Source: JAAEPI01 sp964352625 (GTDB taxonomy: Bacteria > Bacteroidota > Bacteroidia > Cytophagales > Cyclobacteriaceae). Taken from it: a stretch of DNA of 64,000 bases. Under the pieces are notes generated by a model that worked only from the letters and a program-made list of their open reading frames with translations, was not told where the DNA came from and made no database searches. The stretch spans positions 1-64,000 of the forward strand of contig CAYGSD010000003.1 in assembly GCA_964352625.1 (NCBI GenBank), read 5' to 3'. Positions 35,045 to 43,583 of the stretch are shown here, piece by piece (position 1 is the stretch's first letter; the number at the start of each line of letters is the position of its first letter). The position numbers and the translations under genes are program-made.

Positions 35045-36403
35045 CTAATCATTGGGTGCTAGTGGCCTTGGAATAACCATTAATTCCGTCTGACGCCCAT
35101 CTATATACCAAATTTTCTCACCGTCAAAGAAGGCGTCTTCCTCCAGCATTATTCTTATTTCCTTATTCCATTCTTCAATAAAAACAGCATTGTTGAGTTC
35201 AATCGAATGAGCGGTGTTAGGATAAAGCGGATAATCACCTCGCCCTGGAACGCCCCCTTGCTGATCCCAAAGGCCAATTGTCGGCCCTGCGGCATGCCCA
35301 TGATACCCAATCGGGTGCGTGTAGATTGTGGGTTTCAATCCCTGAGCCTTGGCTTGATCGAGGGATGCCTTCAGGATTTCATTGCCTGTTCTCCCAGTTT
35401 TGAAATTTGAAGTAAAAATGTCCTGCAGCTTGTTGCCGTCTGAAAAAGCTTTTGCTAGAAAATCTGGCGCTGCTTTTTCCCCAGTTCTTAGAACATAGGC
35501 GTGTTGCTGCGTGTCTGTGTTCAGTCTCAAATATGTAATGCCAAAATCTACATGCAGCAAATCTCCAGGCATGATTACCTGCTTATCTGGGCGGCTGGAA
35601 AAGGACCGGAGATGGTCGAAGGATTCAGGATCTTGTCTCTGAATTGAGACCGATGGGTGGAACCATGCTGTGAAGCCAAGTTCTCTGATTCTGTCGCGAT
35701 ACCACCAAACTACATCGTCAGTGGTGGTCACTCCAGGCTGGATGACCTTTTCAGAAAATCCTTCCGATATGATTTGATGGGCCATTCGAACGATGCTCGG
35801 GTAGACCGTTATTTCACTTTCTGTGCGTGTCTCAAGCCAACCAACGGCTAGGTGCTCAGCGCTGACCATTCGCTTTTTGTACTTATCAGGTAAAACCTGA
35901 TTCAGTTGATCAAAGTGGGTGGATGAAATTCCATCTCCCAATGCGAACATTTCGCTCTTATTGATTCCGATCTTTTTTGGGTCTTTTTTAGCAATCAAAT
36001 CTGCGAGAGCTTGCCATTGGTCTGGTTGTACTTCTTTGTCCCAAATCTTCTTAAAGGTTCTTCCTACATCGTATCGAGCCATTGCTAAAGTTTCAAGCGG
36101 CTTCCCATTACCTGGGTCATAAATGAGGAGCATGGTGGTTCTTCGTGCGGATTGCCATGTGGCGGGAAGCATTGTTTTAATCACAGGATCTTCATTGTAT
36201 TCACGTGCTATTATTATCCAGCAGTCAATTCCGGTTCTTTTCATCAAATCGGGTAAGACGGTCTCTACTCTTTCTTCCAGCCAACTATCAATCACCTCCG
36301 CACGCTCTCGCATGTTGAGGGTTTTTGGGAAATAAGGGTTTTGAGCCACTGCATGACTTGTGGCAATCAACATCCCAATAATCACTGATTGAAACTTCTT
36401 CAT
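35045..36403 (-). CDS. Exported M24 family metallopeptidase (Xaa-Pro aminopeptidase-like)
   Basis: A 452-residue protein with a signal peptide (1-20, ending AVAQ) and a creatinase/prolidase layout: an N-terminal domain of about 200 residues, then a pita-bread catalytic domain. Likely metal ligands occur in HVDFGITYL (D), THPIGYHGH (H) and the C-terminal glutamates of SIELNNAVFIEEW and LEEDAFF. It probably degrades proline-containing peptides in the periplasm. Confidence 0.85.
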   Translation of the reverse strand: MKKFQSVIIGMLIATSHAVAQNPYFPKTLNMRERAEVIDSWLEERVETVLPDLMKRTGIDCWIIIAREYNEDPVIKTMLPATWQSARRTTMLLIYDPGNGKPLETLAMARYDVGRTFKKIWDKEVQPDQWQALADLIAKKDPKKIGINKSEMFALGDGISSTHFDQLNQVLPDKYKKRMVSAEHLAVGWLETRTESEITVYPSIVRMAHQIISEGFSEKVIQPGVTTTDDVVWWYRDRIRELGFTAWFHPSVSIQRQDPESFDHLRSFSSRPDKQVIMPGDLLHVDFGITYLRLNTDTQQHAYVLRTGEKAAPDFLAKAFSDGNKLQDIFTSNFKTGRTGNEILKASLDQAKAQGLKPTIYTHPIGYHGHAAGPTIGLWDQQGGVPGRGDYPLYPNTAHSIELNNAVFIEEWNKEIRIMLEEDAFFDGEKIWYIDGRQTELMVIPRPLAPND

Positions 36404-36410
36404 TTTCTAT

Positions 36411-36498
36411 TATCTAGTCGATAGTTCCTAAAACTCAATCTCTAATTTCCTAGTCACTAATCCCTAATCCCTAGTCCCTAATTCCTAGTCCCTAAAAT
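36411..36498. repeat. Tandem short repeats of the CTAATCCCTAGTC type
   Basis: The intergenic stretch between the M24 and era genes is a degenerate array of CTAATTCCTAGTC and CTAATCCCTAGTC units, about seven repeats of 7 or 14 bases. It ends exactly at the era stop codon. Similar arrays are seen in other Bacteroidota intergenic regions; no function is known. Confidence 0.6.
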
Positions 36499-37383
36499 CT
36501 AATACCCAAATCTCTTTAACTGCTTTTCATTACGTCTCCAATCTTTCTCCACTTTCACGTAGGTTTCAAGAAAGACCTTCTTCCCAAAGAAAGCTTCCAT
36601 GTCTTTTCGGGCATCCGTTCCCACTTTCTTTAAAGCAGATCCTTTGTGTCCAATCAGAATTCCCTTCTGACTGTTTCGTTCTATGAATATCTCGGCCCGG
36701 ATTCGAATGATGCTCTCTTCTTCCTTAAACTCTGAGATTACTACTTCCGAACTATATGGAATCTCCTGGTCGTAGTTTAGAAAGATTTTCTCCCTAATGG
36801 TTTCAGAAGCAAAGAATTTCTCCGGCTTATCAGTGATTGAATCTTCAGGAAAGTAAGCTGGATGCTCAGGTAGTAAACCAACGATTCGATCAAGTAATTG
36901 TGGAATATTAAAACCATCAATTGCTGAGATTGGCATTATTTCAAGCTCTGGATACAGTTCTTTCCAGTACTCAACCTTATCTTCTACTTGAGAGCCTTTG
37001 CGTTTGTCTACTTTATTAAGAAGAAAAATTAGAGGCAAACCAGTCTTGACTGCAAGCTCGATCATCTCAGGAAATTCATTTTTGTCTTCAAGTGAAACCA
37101 AGTACAAAATGAGGTCTGCGTCTTCCAAGGATGCGTTGACGTAATTCATCATTTGCTCTTGCAGCTTGTATTTCGGGTCGATCATCCCGGGCGTATCCGA
37201 ATAAACAATTTGATACTTGTCCTCAGTAATAATTCCGAAAATCCGATGACGGGTGGTTTGAGCCTTTGGGCTGGTAATGGCAAGTTTGGTTCCGGTGAGA
37301 GCGTTCATGAGGGTAGACTTCCCAACATTAGGACGGCCCATAATTGTCACGAACCCAGCTTTGAATTCCTTCGTATCTTCCAT
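36499..37383 (-). CDS. era: GTPase Era
   Basis: A 294-residue Era protein: G1 GRPNVGKSTLMN (near 16-27), G3 DTPG, G4 NKVDKR, and a C-terminal KH domain (IRAEIFIERNSQKGILIGHKGS). It binds the 3' end of 16S rRNA and aids 30S assembly. Only 15 bases separate its start from the divergent small secreted protein gene. Confidence 0.95.
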   Translation of the reverse strand: MEDTKEFKAGFVTIMGRPNVGKSTLMNALTGTKLAITSPKAQTTRHRIFGIITEDKYQIVYSDTPGMIDPKYKLQEQMMNYVNASLEDADLILYLVSLEDKNEFPEMIELAVKTGLPLIFLLNKVDKRKGSQVEDKVEYWKELYPELEIMPISAIDGFNIPQLLDRIVGLLPEHPAYFPEDSITDKPEKFFASETIREKIFLNYDQEIPYSSEVVISEFKEEESIIRIRAEIFIERNSQKGILIGHKGSALKKVGTDARKDMEAFFGKKVFLETYVKVEKDWRRNEKQLKRFGY

Positions 37384-37398
37384 TTAAACATTAAAACT

Positions 37399-37833
37399 AT
37401 GCGAATAATCATTGCCTTGCTAATGGTTTCCCTTTTCACTGGATTGAGTGCCCAATCTGATGAGGAGTTAATAGGACAAGAGGTAAGAAAATTTTCAGCC
37501 AATCTGATGGCAGGAGAGAAGGAAAAGGTTGTAGAAGCCTACACTTCAGACGCGAAGATATTCCCTAACAATACGAAAATCCTTTCTGGTGAGGATTTGA
37601 AGGAGTATTGGAACCCCAAGACTCCCGGGAGTTGGAAAACGACTTATCATAAAGTCACGCCCATTGAAATAAAGGTAATGGGGGATGAGGCCTATGACTA
37701 TGGGTATTACGAAGGAAGCTCTAGCAACGGCGATCAAACCTCCAATTGGAAAGGAAAATATGTGATCATTTGGAGGAAGGAGAATGGCAATTGGAGGATC
37801 TATCTGGATATTTGGAACAACATCAAAGAATAA
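37399..37833 (+). CDS. Secreted SnoaL/DUF4440-like protein
   Basis: A 144-residue exported protein with a signal peptide (1-19, LFTGLSAQ) and a nuclear-transport-factor-2-like fold of the SnoaL/DUF4440 type: EVRKFSANLMAGEKEKVVEAYTSDAKIFPN at the start and WKGKYVIIWRKENGNWRIYLDIWN at the end. I chose the ATG at 37399, directly before the signal peptide. The frame is open to 37153, but that part is antisense to era. Ligand or activity is unknown. Confidence 0.8.
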   Translation: MRIIIALLMVSLFTGLSAQSDEELIGQEVRKFSANLMAGEKEKVVEAYTSDAKIFPNNTKILSGEDLKEYWNPKTPGSWKTTYHKVTPIEIKVMGDEAYDYGYYEGSSSNGDQTSNWKGKYVIIWRKENGNWRIYLDIWNNIKE

Positions 37834-37845
37834 GTCAGGTTCGTC

Positions 37846-37875
37846 TTGTAATTCTACCGAAAGGGTATAATTTTG
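37846..37875 (+). promoter_or_regulatory. Bacteroidota-type promoter of the initiator tRNA
   Basis: TTG (37846-37848), exactly 19 bases, then TAATTTTG (37868-37875): a full consensus match. Transcription should begin within a few bases of the tRNA 5' end. Confidence 0.75.
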
Positions 37876-37884
37876 CACTCATAT

Positions 37885-37957
<73 letters not shown>

Positions 37958-37962
37958 CAAGT

Positions 37963-38007
37963 AACCCCTCAGTAATACCTTGAAAGGCCATTCTGAGGGG
38001 TTTTTAG
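37963..38007 (+). terminator. Terminator after the initiator tRNA
   Basis: AACCCCTCAG (37963-37972) pairs with CTGAGGGGTT (37993-38002) around a 20-base loop, followed by TTTAGTTT. Confidence 0.7.
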
Positions 38008-38591
38008 TTTCTACTCGCAAAGGGTACGGAAACGGAATTTCCCTGGATACAAGTCAGGCTTTCTAATGACATCTATTGGTCAACTCTATGACCGGTAAGC
38101 GTTTGGTACAGAATTATGTCTTGCTGGATTTTTTCATTGGGGATGGATGTTTATTGCACATCTGGATCGTTACTGCCAATTTTGCACTGCACCACCCTCA
38201 CTAGCCCCTCACAAGGATCACTTATAGCAGGCCCAAGTGCCCTGTTAATTGCCTAGTGTATTAGTAATTAGTGCCCAGCTTTTGCCCCCTTTGCCCTCGC
38301 GACTCGGGTACTCTAAAGCATTGATGTAAGCAATTCAGACTTTTTTGCAAGTGTTGAGATGCTTTTAATGTTAAGCCCATAACATGCATTTATATCAAGT
38401 GATAACTAAAAATTATCTAATGATAATAAATGCCTGAATTAGTTAAGCGGTGAATAGTTGTCATATCTCTATAAGACTAAACTCAATTATCTAAGTGGAA
38501 TAATATTAAACTCATAATTAGTTGTGCTTTTCTAACATAATGGTACTTTAAACATGATCGGTTAGGGATATTCTCAAAAATTCCAAGTAAA
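38008..38591. other. Gene-poor stretch at the left border of the injection-system island
   Basis: About 580 bases without a convincing gene. The right half is strongly A/T-rich. Short frames exist but none has family similarity, and there is no intact integrase. The position, directly 3' of a tRNA and before a large accessory cluster, is typical of an island border, but I could not find a repeat of the tRNA 3' end within the window. Confidence 0.5.
38522..38551 (+). promoter_or_regulatory. Candidate promoter of the injection-system operon
   Basis: TTG at 38522-38524, a 19-base spacer and TACTTTAA at 38544-38551 (two mismatches from TAnnTTTG) lie about 40 bases before the first gene. Confidence 0.35.
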
Positions 38592-39176
38592 ATGATGAGA
38601 CCTAATTACTGGTCAATGTTGTTTCACTCTCTACATTTTCTAAAGGAAAAACTTAATACTCATTTTAAAAATTCCGTTCGTTGGGACGAGGGAAAGGTGA
38701 TACTTTCCAGTTTGTCGGATACTGGAAAACCTGATGCAGTCACAAGCGATTGCGTTAAACTGACATTGATCAATATCTGTCAGGAATCATCGCTAAAAAA
38801 CCACAACAGGCGATCAAGGAGCGGCTCAGATTTTGAGCGTAAAGCGCCAAAGCAATCCTATAATGTTGACATTATGTTCAGTGCCCACAGTGGGAATTAT
38901 GAGGAGTCTTTGAAGCTACTATCTGAGACCATTAATTACTTTCAATCAAATCACTATTTTGATCATTCTATAGCTCCCGATTTACCTACTGGGTTTGAGC
39001 GAATTTCTATTTCTGTTTTGGACTCTGACTTAGGTGAAATGTTGCACTTCTGGAGCGCCCATGGTAGTAGTTATGTACCTTCAATCGCTTATAGGGTAAG
39101 ATTAGTAACGTTTGATGGAGGAGAAATCAAAGAGTTAGTACCACATGTTTCAGGCGGTAAAGTGACTACAGAATGA
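38592..39176 (+). CDS. eCIS cap/terminator protein (DUF4255, Pvc16-like)
   Basis: A 194-residue protein of the DUF4255 family, which forms the cap ending the sheath and tube in extracellular contractile injection systems (Pvc16/Afp16). Typical parts are VKLTLINICQESSLKNH, the YNVDIMFSAHSGNYEESLKLL block and the SYVPSIAYRVRLVTFD strand near the C-terminus. It is the first gene of the structural operon, whereas in PVC-type clusters the cap gene is last. The start is ambiguous between two adjacent ATGs. It overlaps the next gene by 4 bases. Confidence 0.85.
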   Translation: MMRPNYWSMLFHSLHFLKEKLNTHFKNSVRWDEGKVILSSLSDTGKPDAVTSDCVKLTLINICQESSLKNHNRRSRSGSDFERKAPKQSYNVDIMFSAHSGNYEESLKLLSETINYFQSNHYFDHSIAPDLPTGFERISISVLDSDLGEMLHFWSAHGSSYVPSIAYRVRLVTFDGGEIKELVPHVSGGKVTTE

Positions 39177-40078
39177 GTGACTACAACTACAAAATTTGGT
39201 GTGAAATCACCTTCGCTCATGAATATTGGAATGAATCCAATCCTCAATTATTTAATATTATTCCTACCGATGGCACACGGGAATTTATTACAAGAAATAC
39301 GCTCTTATTAAGACAAGAGGGGAATAAGTTCTTTGTCTTGGCTCCCGTGGATTGGTTGGCAAGGAATAGCTCAACAGACGTACTTGAGTTTAAGGTTGAA
39401 TCTTTGGATCCTTATCTTATTAATTATACGCAATCTGAAAATTTCACTGCTGAAAAGTTGACAACTTATGAGTTAGGGGAAAATACAATCTCCGTTGAAC
39501 AAGCAAGAATTGTGAAGTCCCTTTACTTCAATCTGACAGATAGTGTTTCAGGTCTTGAGAATGCTTCCAAAACTGACATTTTGAAGGAGATAATTTATCC
39601 CAAAGGACACGAGCTTTTTCAGCGAAGCTTGGATGCCTCTGATGAGGGAAAATACAAACTACAAGGGCTGGAAGAAGTCATTTTATACGAAAAAAATGGA
39701 CAGAAAAATAAGATGGCTTGGCTGTTACTAAGAGCCGATAAAAAGCAAAAAAATCAATACAAAATAGACCTGAAATGCAATGAAGTATTCCTAAAGTACC
39801 GAGTAACGTCAAGGAAACACAACGTTGCAGATATTACCATTGAAGCAGCTGGCTCGAATTCGCGAGATCAGATAGAATTCGCAAGGTCAATTGAAGAAGA
39901 TGAAGCCATTTTCCTGTCGAATACCGCAATTAAATGGCGAGAGAAATCTGAGCATTCCTTTAGGCTAATGAATGGCAAGAAGAAACCATTGATAGAGAAC
40001 CTTTCATCAGCCACCCATAAGAATCTGCGATTTACTGATAACCATCAACCTTACCTTGAAATTTTTATTCATTTATAA
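39173..40078 (+). CDS. Unknown protein encoded between cap and sheath genes
   Basis: A 301-residue protein I do not recognise. It has no signal peptide or membrane span. The composition suggests mixed alpha/beta with two halves (about 1-120 and 125-301); the C-terminal half ends in the short hydrophobic strand LEIFIHL. It starts within the stop of the cap gene and ends 14 bases before the sheath gene, so it is produced with the particle. Possible roles are a cap adaptor, an assembly factor or a cargo-related component; none is proven. Confidence 0.7.
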   Translation: MSDYNYKIWCEITFAHEYWNESNPQLFNIIPTDGTREFITRNTLLLRQEGNKFFVLAPVDWLARNSSTDVLEFKVESLDPYLINYTQSENFTAEKLTTYELGENTISVEQARIVKSLYFNLTDSVSGLENASKTDILKEIIYPKGHELFQRSLDASDEGKYKLQGLEEVILYEKNGQKNKMAWLLLRADKKQKNQYKIDLKCNEVFLKYRVTSRKHNVADITIEAAGSNSRDQIEFARSIEEDEAIFLSNTAIKWREKSEHSFRLMNGKKKPLIENLSSATHKNLRFTDNHQPYLEIFIHL

Positions 40079-40092
40079 CTAAACCACTAAAT

Positions 40093-41718
40093 ATGGCATC
40101 TTACAAAACCCCAGGTGTTTATATCGAGGAAAAAAATGCTTTCCCCAATTCAGTTGTGGCAGTAGAAACTGCTGTTCCTGCATTTATTGGGTATACAGAG
40201 AAAGCAGTCAAACTCGGTAAAACAGTACTTAACAAGCCCATTCGAGTTACGTCGATGGTTGAATTTGAACAGTTTTTCGGTGGACCACCCACGTATCAAT
40301 TCGAAGTAGTACCAAGTACGGACACGGATAATGCGGCAAATCCACCTGTTCTTGGAGACAAGGAATTCTTCTCATTAACAGTCGGTGGAAAAGCAGTCAA
40401 TCACAAAGTTGTTTGGAAAACCGACTCACTTTACCGACTTCATAACTGTGTGAAACATTTCTACCAAAATGGGGGAGGCAATTGCTGGATAGTGGCTGTG
40501 GGAAAATATCTGAAGGATGATGGAAGTCCCAATCCACTCGATAAGGATGCCATGATTAAAGCGGTGGCGGCACTTGCAGATGAGCCAGAGCCAACCATGG
40601 TTTTGGCGCCTGATGCCCTTGGACTACCACCTGCCGGTTGTTATTCGGTATACCAGACCATCCTGAAGCACTGTAAGGATATGATGAGTAGGATTGGAGT
40701 TTTGGACGTGCCAGGAGGTGACTCTGAAGTGGCATATGATGCACGAGAACAAATTGAAGCTTTCAGAACAGGAGTTGGAACCAATAACCTCGATTACGGT
40801 GCGGCATACTTTCCTTGGATGGAAACCAATGTGGTTTCTGATAGGGAAATTACCTTTTTCAATTTTGATTTGGCCGGACTGGAACCCCTCCTTTTAACAG
40901 GCAATGAGAACATTGATGCCGCCATAAAGCGCGCCATGTTGACGGTAAAAATGCCCGATGATGACACAGCATCCCCGCCTGAATGGAAGAAGGGCGATTA
41001 CAAGATTACTGTTTCTGAAAATGGAGCAGACGTAGAGAAGTACGTCAAAGAAGCGGGCCTTAGTACAGTTGATGCCGGTTTGAGAGCTATGCTGCCTATT
41101 TATAAAGATGTCATTGTGAAAGAGGCTGTCAAAAAGGTGAATTTGTTACCTCCTGCTTCAGCAATGGCAGGAATATATACAGCTGTGGACAATACCCGTG
41201 GTGTCTGGAAAGCACCAGCCAACGTGAGTATGAATAGCGTTATAGCACCTAGCTACAATGTAAACAATGATCTCAATGACGAACTTAATATGCCGCTTAA
41301 TGGCAAGGCCGTAAATCCTATTCGTGCCTTTCCTGGTCAGGGAAGTATTGTGTGGGGTGCGAGAACTCTTGATGGTAACAGTCAGGATTGGAGGTATATT
41401 AACGTTCGTCGTACCATGATCTTTTTGGAGATGTCGGTGAAGGCTGCTGCCAGAGCTTATGTTTTCGAACCAAATGATGCGAATACATGGGTGCTGGTTT
41501 CGGGTATGATTTCCAATTTCCTAAACAATGTATGGAAGGCAGGAGGATTGTTTGGTTCCACCCCTGGTGAAGCCTATGATGTCCAAGTAGGACTGGGTAC
41601 AACCATGACCGCTAATGACATTTTGGATGGCTATATGAGAATTACCGTGAGGGTAGCAGTCGTTAGACCTGCTGAGTTCATAGTGATCACCTTCCAGCAA
41701 AAAATGGCTGAAGCCTAA
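40093..41718 (+). CDS. eCIS contractile sheath protein
   Basis: A 541-residue phage-tail-sheath family protein that forms the outer contractile tube. The N-terminus YKTPGVYIEEKNAFPNSVV is the family hallmark (N-terminal linker arm). The C-terminal domain carries RRTMIFLEMSVKAAARAYVFEPND and ends with the strand VVRPAEFIVITFQQ, which interlocks with neighbours. Only one sheath gene is present, whereas PVC and Afp clusters have three. It is followed by the tube genes after 45 bases. Confidence 0.95.
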   Translation: MASYKTPGVYIEEKNAFPNSVVAVETAVPAFIGYTEKAVKLGKTVLNKPIRVTSMVEFEQFFGGPPTYQFEVVPSTDTDNAANPPVLGDKEFFSLTVGGKAVNHKVVWKTDSLYRLHNCVKHFYQNGGGNCWIVAVGKYLKDDGSPNPLDKDAMIKAVAALADEPEPTMVLAPDALGLPPAGCYSVYQTILKHCKDMMSRIGVLDVPGGDSEVAYDAREQIEAFRTGVGTNNLDYGAAYFPWMETNVVSDREITFFNFDLAGLEPLLLTGNENIDAAIKRAMLTVKMPDDDTASPPEWKKGDYKITVSENGADVEKYVKEAGLSTVDAGLRAMLPIYKDVIVKEAVKKVNLLPPASAMAGIYTAVDNTRGVWKAPANVSMNSVIAPSYNVNNDLNDELNMPLNGKAVNPIRAFPGQGSIVWGARTLDGNSQDWRYINVRRTMIFLEMSVKAAARAYVFEPNDANTWVLVSGMISNFLNNVWKAGGLFGSTPGEAYDVQVGLGTTMTANDILDGYMRITVRVAVVRPAEFIVITFQQKMAEA

Positions 41719-41763
41719 ACATCACTAACTAAATCGAATTAATAATATTTAAACAATACAACT

Positions 41764-42249
41764 ATGGCAGGAGAAGCTCAAAGCCCTAGAGAGAATATGT
41801 GGCCCATACCTAAATTTTATTTTAGTGTAGACATGGGTTCGGATAGTGGCATTGGAGAAGTACCATTTCAGGAAGTTTCCGGACTGGATATTGAATCCCA
41901 AATAATAGAATATCGTGCAGGTAATGACCCACGATTCTCAACCGCAAAAATGCCCGGCCTGGTCAAATCAGGTAATGTAACCATGAAGAAAGGAATGTTC
42001 AAAGATGACAATGCCTTCTGGGAATGGTACGGTAAGATCAAGATGAACACCATTGTCAGAACCACCATCACAATAAAGCTATTGGATGAAGCAGGAGCGC
42101 CGTTGATGTCATGGGTATTAGCCAATGCATGGCCGACGAAAATATCTACAACAGATATGAAAGCAGATGCCAATGAAGTGGCCATTGAGACCATCGAGAT
42201 CGTTCATGAGGGAATTACCCAGAATGGAAAAGGAAGTTTATTACCATAG
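41764..42249 (+). CDS. eCIS inner tube protein 1
   Basis: A 161-residue phage-tail-tube family protein (gp19/TIGR02241 type), the probable main subunit of the inner tube. Characteristic parts are PKFYFSVDMG, the VPFQEVSGLDIESQIIEYRAG block, VTMKKGMFKDDNAFWEW and the final ETIEIVHEGI. It stands directly after the sheath gene as in other contractile systems. Confidence 0.93.
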   Translation: MAGEAQSPRENMWPIPKFYFSVDMGSDSGIGEVPFQEVSGLDIESQIIEYRAGNDPRFSTAKMPGLVKSGNVTMKKGMFKDDNAFWEWYGKIKMNTIVRTTITIKLLDEAGAPLMSWVLANAWPTKISTTDMKADANEVAIETIEIVHEGITQNGKGSLLP

Positions 42250-42260
42250 TTTTCTAACTG

Positions 42261-42752
42261 ATGGCAAAAGGTTCAAATGAGAGCTACTATCCCCCAGTAG
42301 GATTTTATTTTAAAGTGGATCTGGCGAGCAGCGCTGGGTCCACTTCATCTTCACAAGCAACTGTAGATAATAGTTTTCAAGAGGTAAGTGGATTATCTGT
42401 AGAATTCGAAACTCAGTCAGTACCTGAAGGGGGTGAAAATAGATTCACACACAAATTGCCAACTAAAACAAAATACCAAAACCTTGTCCTGAAGCGAGGA
42501 TTAGTATTGTCTACGTCCAAATTCAGTTCATGGTGCTTGGAAGTGTTATCTGGCAATCTGAGTAAGCCCATTGAACCAAAAAACATCTTCGTGTCCCTAC
42601 TGAACGAAAAAGGAGAGACATCCATGTCATGGCAATTTTTTAATGCTTGGCCGATTAAAATGCAGACCTCAGACCTACAGGCAATGGAGAACAAAATTGC
42701 GGTAGAGACAATGGAATTCTCATTCCAGTATTTCGAACAAAAATCAACTTAG
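42261..42752 (+). CDS. eCIS inner tube protein 2 (Pvc5-like)
   Basis: A 163-residue paralogue of the preceding tube protein with the same blocks: GFYFKVDL, NSFQEVSGLSVEFETQSVPEGG, LVLKRGLVLSTSKFSSWCLEVL and ETMEFSFQYFEQ. In PVC-type particles the second tube protein forms the first layer at the baseplate, which is the likely role here. It is 1 base before the DUF5908 gene. Confidence 0.9.
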   Translation: MAKGSNESYYPPVGFYFKVDLASSAGSTSSSQATVDNSFQEVSGLSVEFETQSVPEGGENRFTHKLPTKTKYQNLVLKRGLVLSTSKFSSWCLEVLSGNLSKPIEPKNIFVSLLNEKGETSMSWQFFNAWPIKMQTSDLQAMENKIAVETMEFSFQYFEQKST

Positions 42753-42753
42753 T

Positions 42754-42906
42754 ATGGCGTTAGAGATAAGAGAATTGGTAGTGAAAGTAATCGTTGAGGA
42801 TACTCAAACAAATGAAAATTCTTTCTCTCGAAAAGACCGTAATCAACTTCTTGAGGACTGTAAAAAAGCTGTATTAAAGTCACTGAAGAATAAAAAACAG
42901 AGATAA
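42754..42906 (+). CDS. DUF5908 small eCIS protein (Pvc6-like)
   Basis: A 50-residue protein starting MALEIRELVVKVIVEDTQ, typical of DUF5908 proteins found between the tube and LysM genes in eCIS clusters. The rest is charged and lysine-rich (CKKAVLKSLKNKKQR at the end). It is too short for common gene-calling thresholds. The stop TAA overlaps the next start in TAATG, so it is translated with its neighbours. Its role in assembly is unknown. Confidence 0.8.
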   Translation: MALEIRELVVKVIVEDTQTNENSFSRKDRNQLLEDCKKAVLKSLKNKKQR

Positions 42907-43580
42907 TGGGAAAGTTGGAAAAGATGACCATCCAGGCGTTTTCTGACCCTAAATTCTCAGCTAAGGTCGGGGCACCCTTTAAAGTGATGATCAATCCGGA
43001 GAAGTACTCACGGACTTTTAGCATTGAGTTCAATGAACAACAGGCAATGGGAACTAGTGGAGGAGGCCCTGCATACAGCAAATCGCTTCCTGAGTCCATT
43101 AAACTTGAGTTTATTTTTGATGGAACGGGTGCCGTCCCTGCCCCTGCAGGAGGAACCACAAAATCCGTCGATCAATGGCTGAATGAGTTTAAGGAAATTG
43201 CGTTTGATTACAATGGCGACATCCATAGTTCTAATTTTTTAATGATTAGTTGGGGAAGTCTAATCTTCAAATGCCGACTTCAGCAGTACTCAGTAGATTA
43301 TACTTTGTTCAAGGAGGATGGATCACCGCTACGAGCGAAAGTCAATGCCGACTTCAAAGAATTTACAGATCCGGAAACTGTTTCCAAAGAGAGTTCTAAT
43401 TCATCACCTGATCTTTCGCATGTCAGGACTTTCACGGCAGGAGATTCGCTACAGAATATGTGTTACAAGATATATGATGATTCTTCCCTTTTTCTGGAAG
43501 TGGCCAAGGCAAACAAAATTGTTAATTTCAGAGGAATTAAGCCAGGTACTCAAATCTATTTCCCTCCCATAAAAAAGTAA
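42906..43580 (+). CDS. eCIS tube-baseplate adaptor with LysM domain (Pvc7-like)
   Basis: A 224-residue protein with an N-terminal tube-initiator-like domain (about 1-160, with PFKVMINPEKYSR and SIKLEFIFDGTG) and a C-terminal LysM domain (174-221: RTFTAGDSLQNMCYKIYDD to PGTQIYFPP). In related particles this protein joins the tube to the spike hub, like gp53 of phage T4. It lies between DUF5908 and the spike gene in the expected order. Confidence 0.9.
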   Translation: MGKLEKMTIQAFSDPKFSAKVGAPFKVMINPEKYSRTFSIEFNEQQAMGTSGGGPAYSKSLPESIKLEFIFDGTGAVPAPAGGTTKSVDQWLNEFKEIAFDYNGDIHSSNFLMISWGSLIFKCRLQQYSVDYTLFKEDGSPLRAKVNADFKEFTDPETVSKESSNSSPDLSHVRTFTAGDSLQNMCYKIYDDSSLFLEVAKANKIVNFRGIKPGTQIYFPPIKK

Positions 43581-43583
43581 GCT

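Noticed and set aside
37153..37398. Upstream extension of the SnoaL-like gene
   Set aside because: It is antisense to era, and the signal peptide begins at 37399.
38100..38280. Short frame in the gene-poor island border
   Set aside because: Under 50 codons, no family likeness, no start signal.
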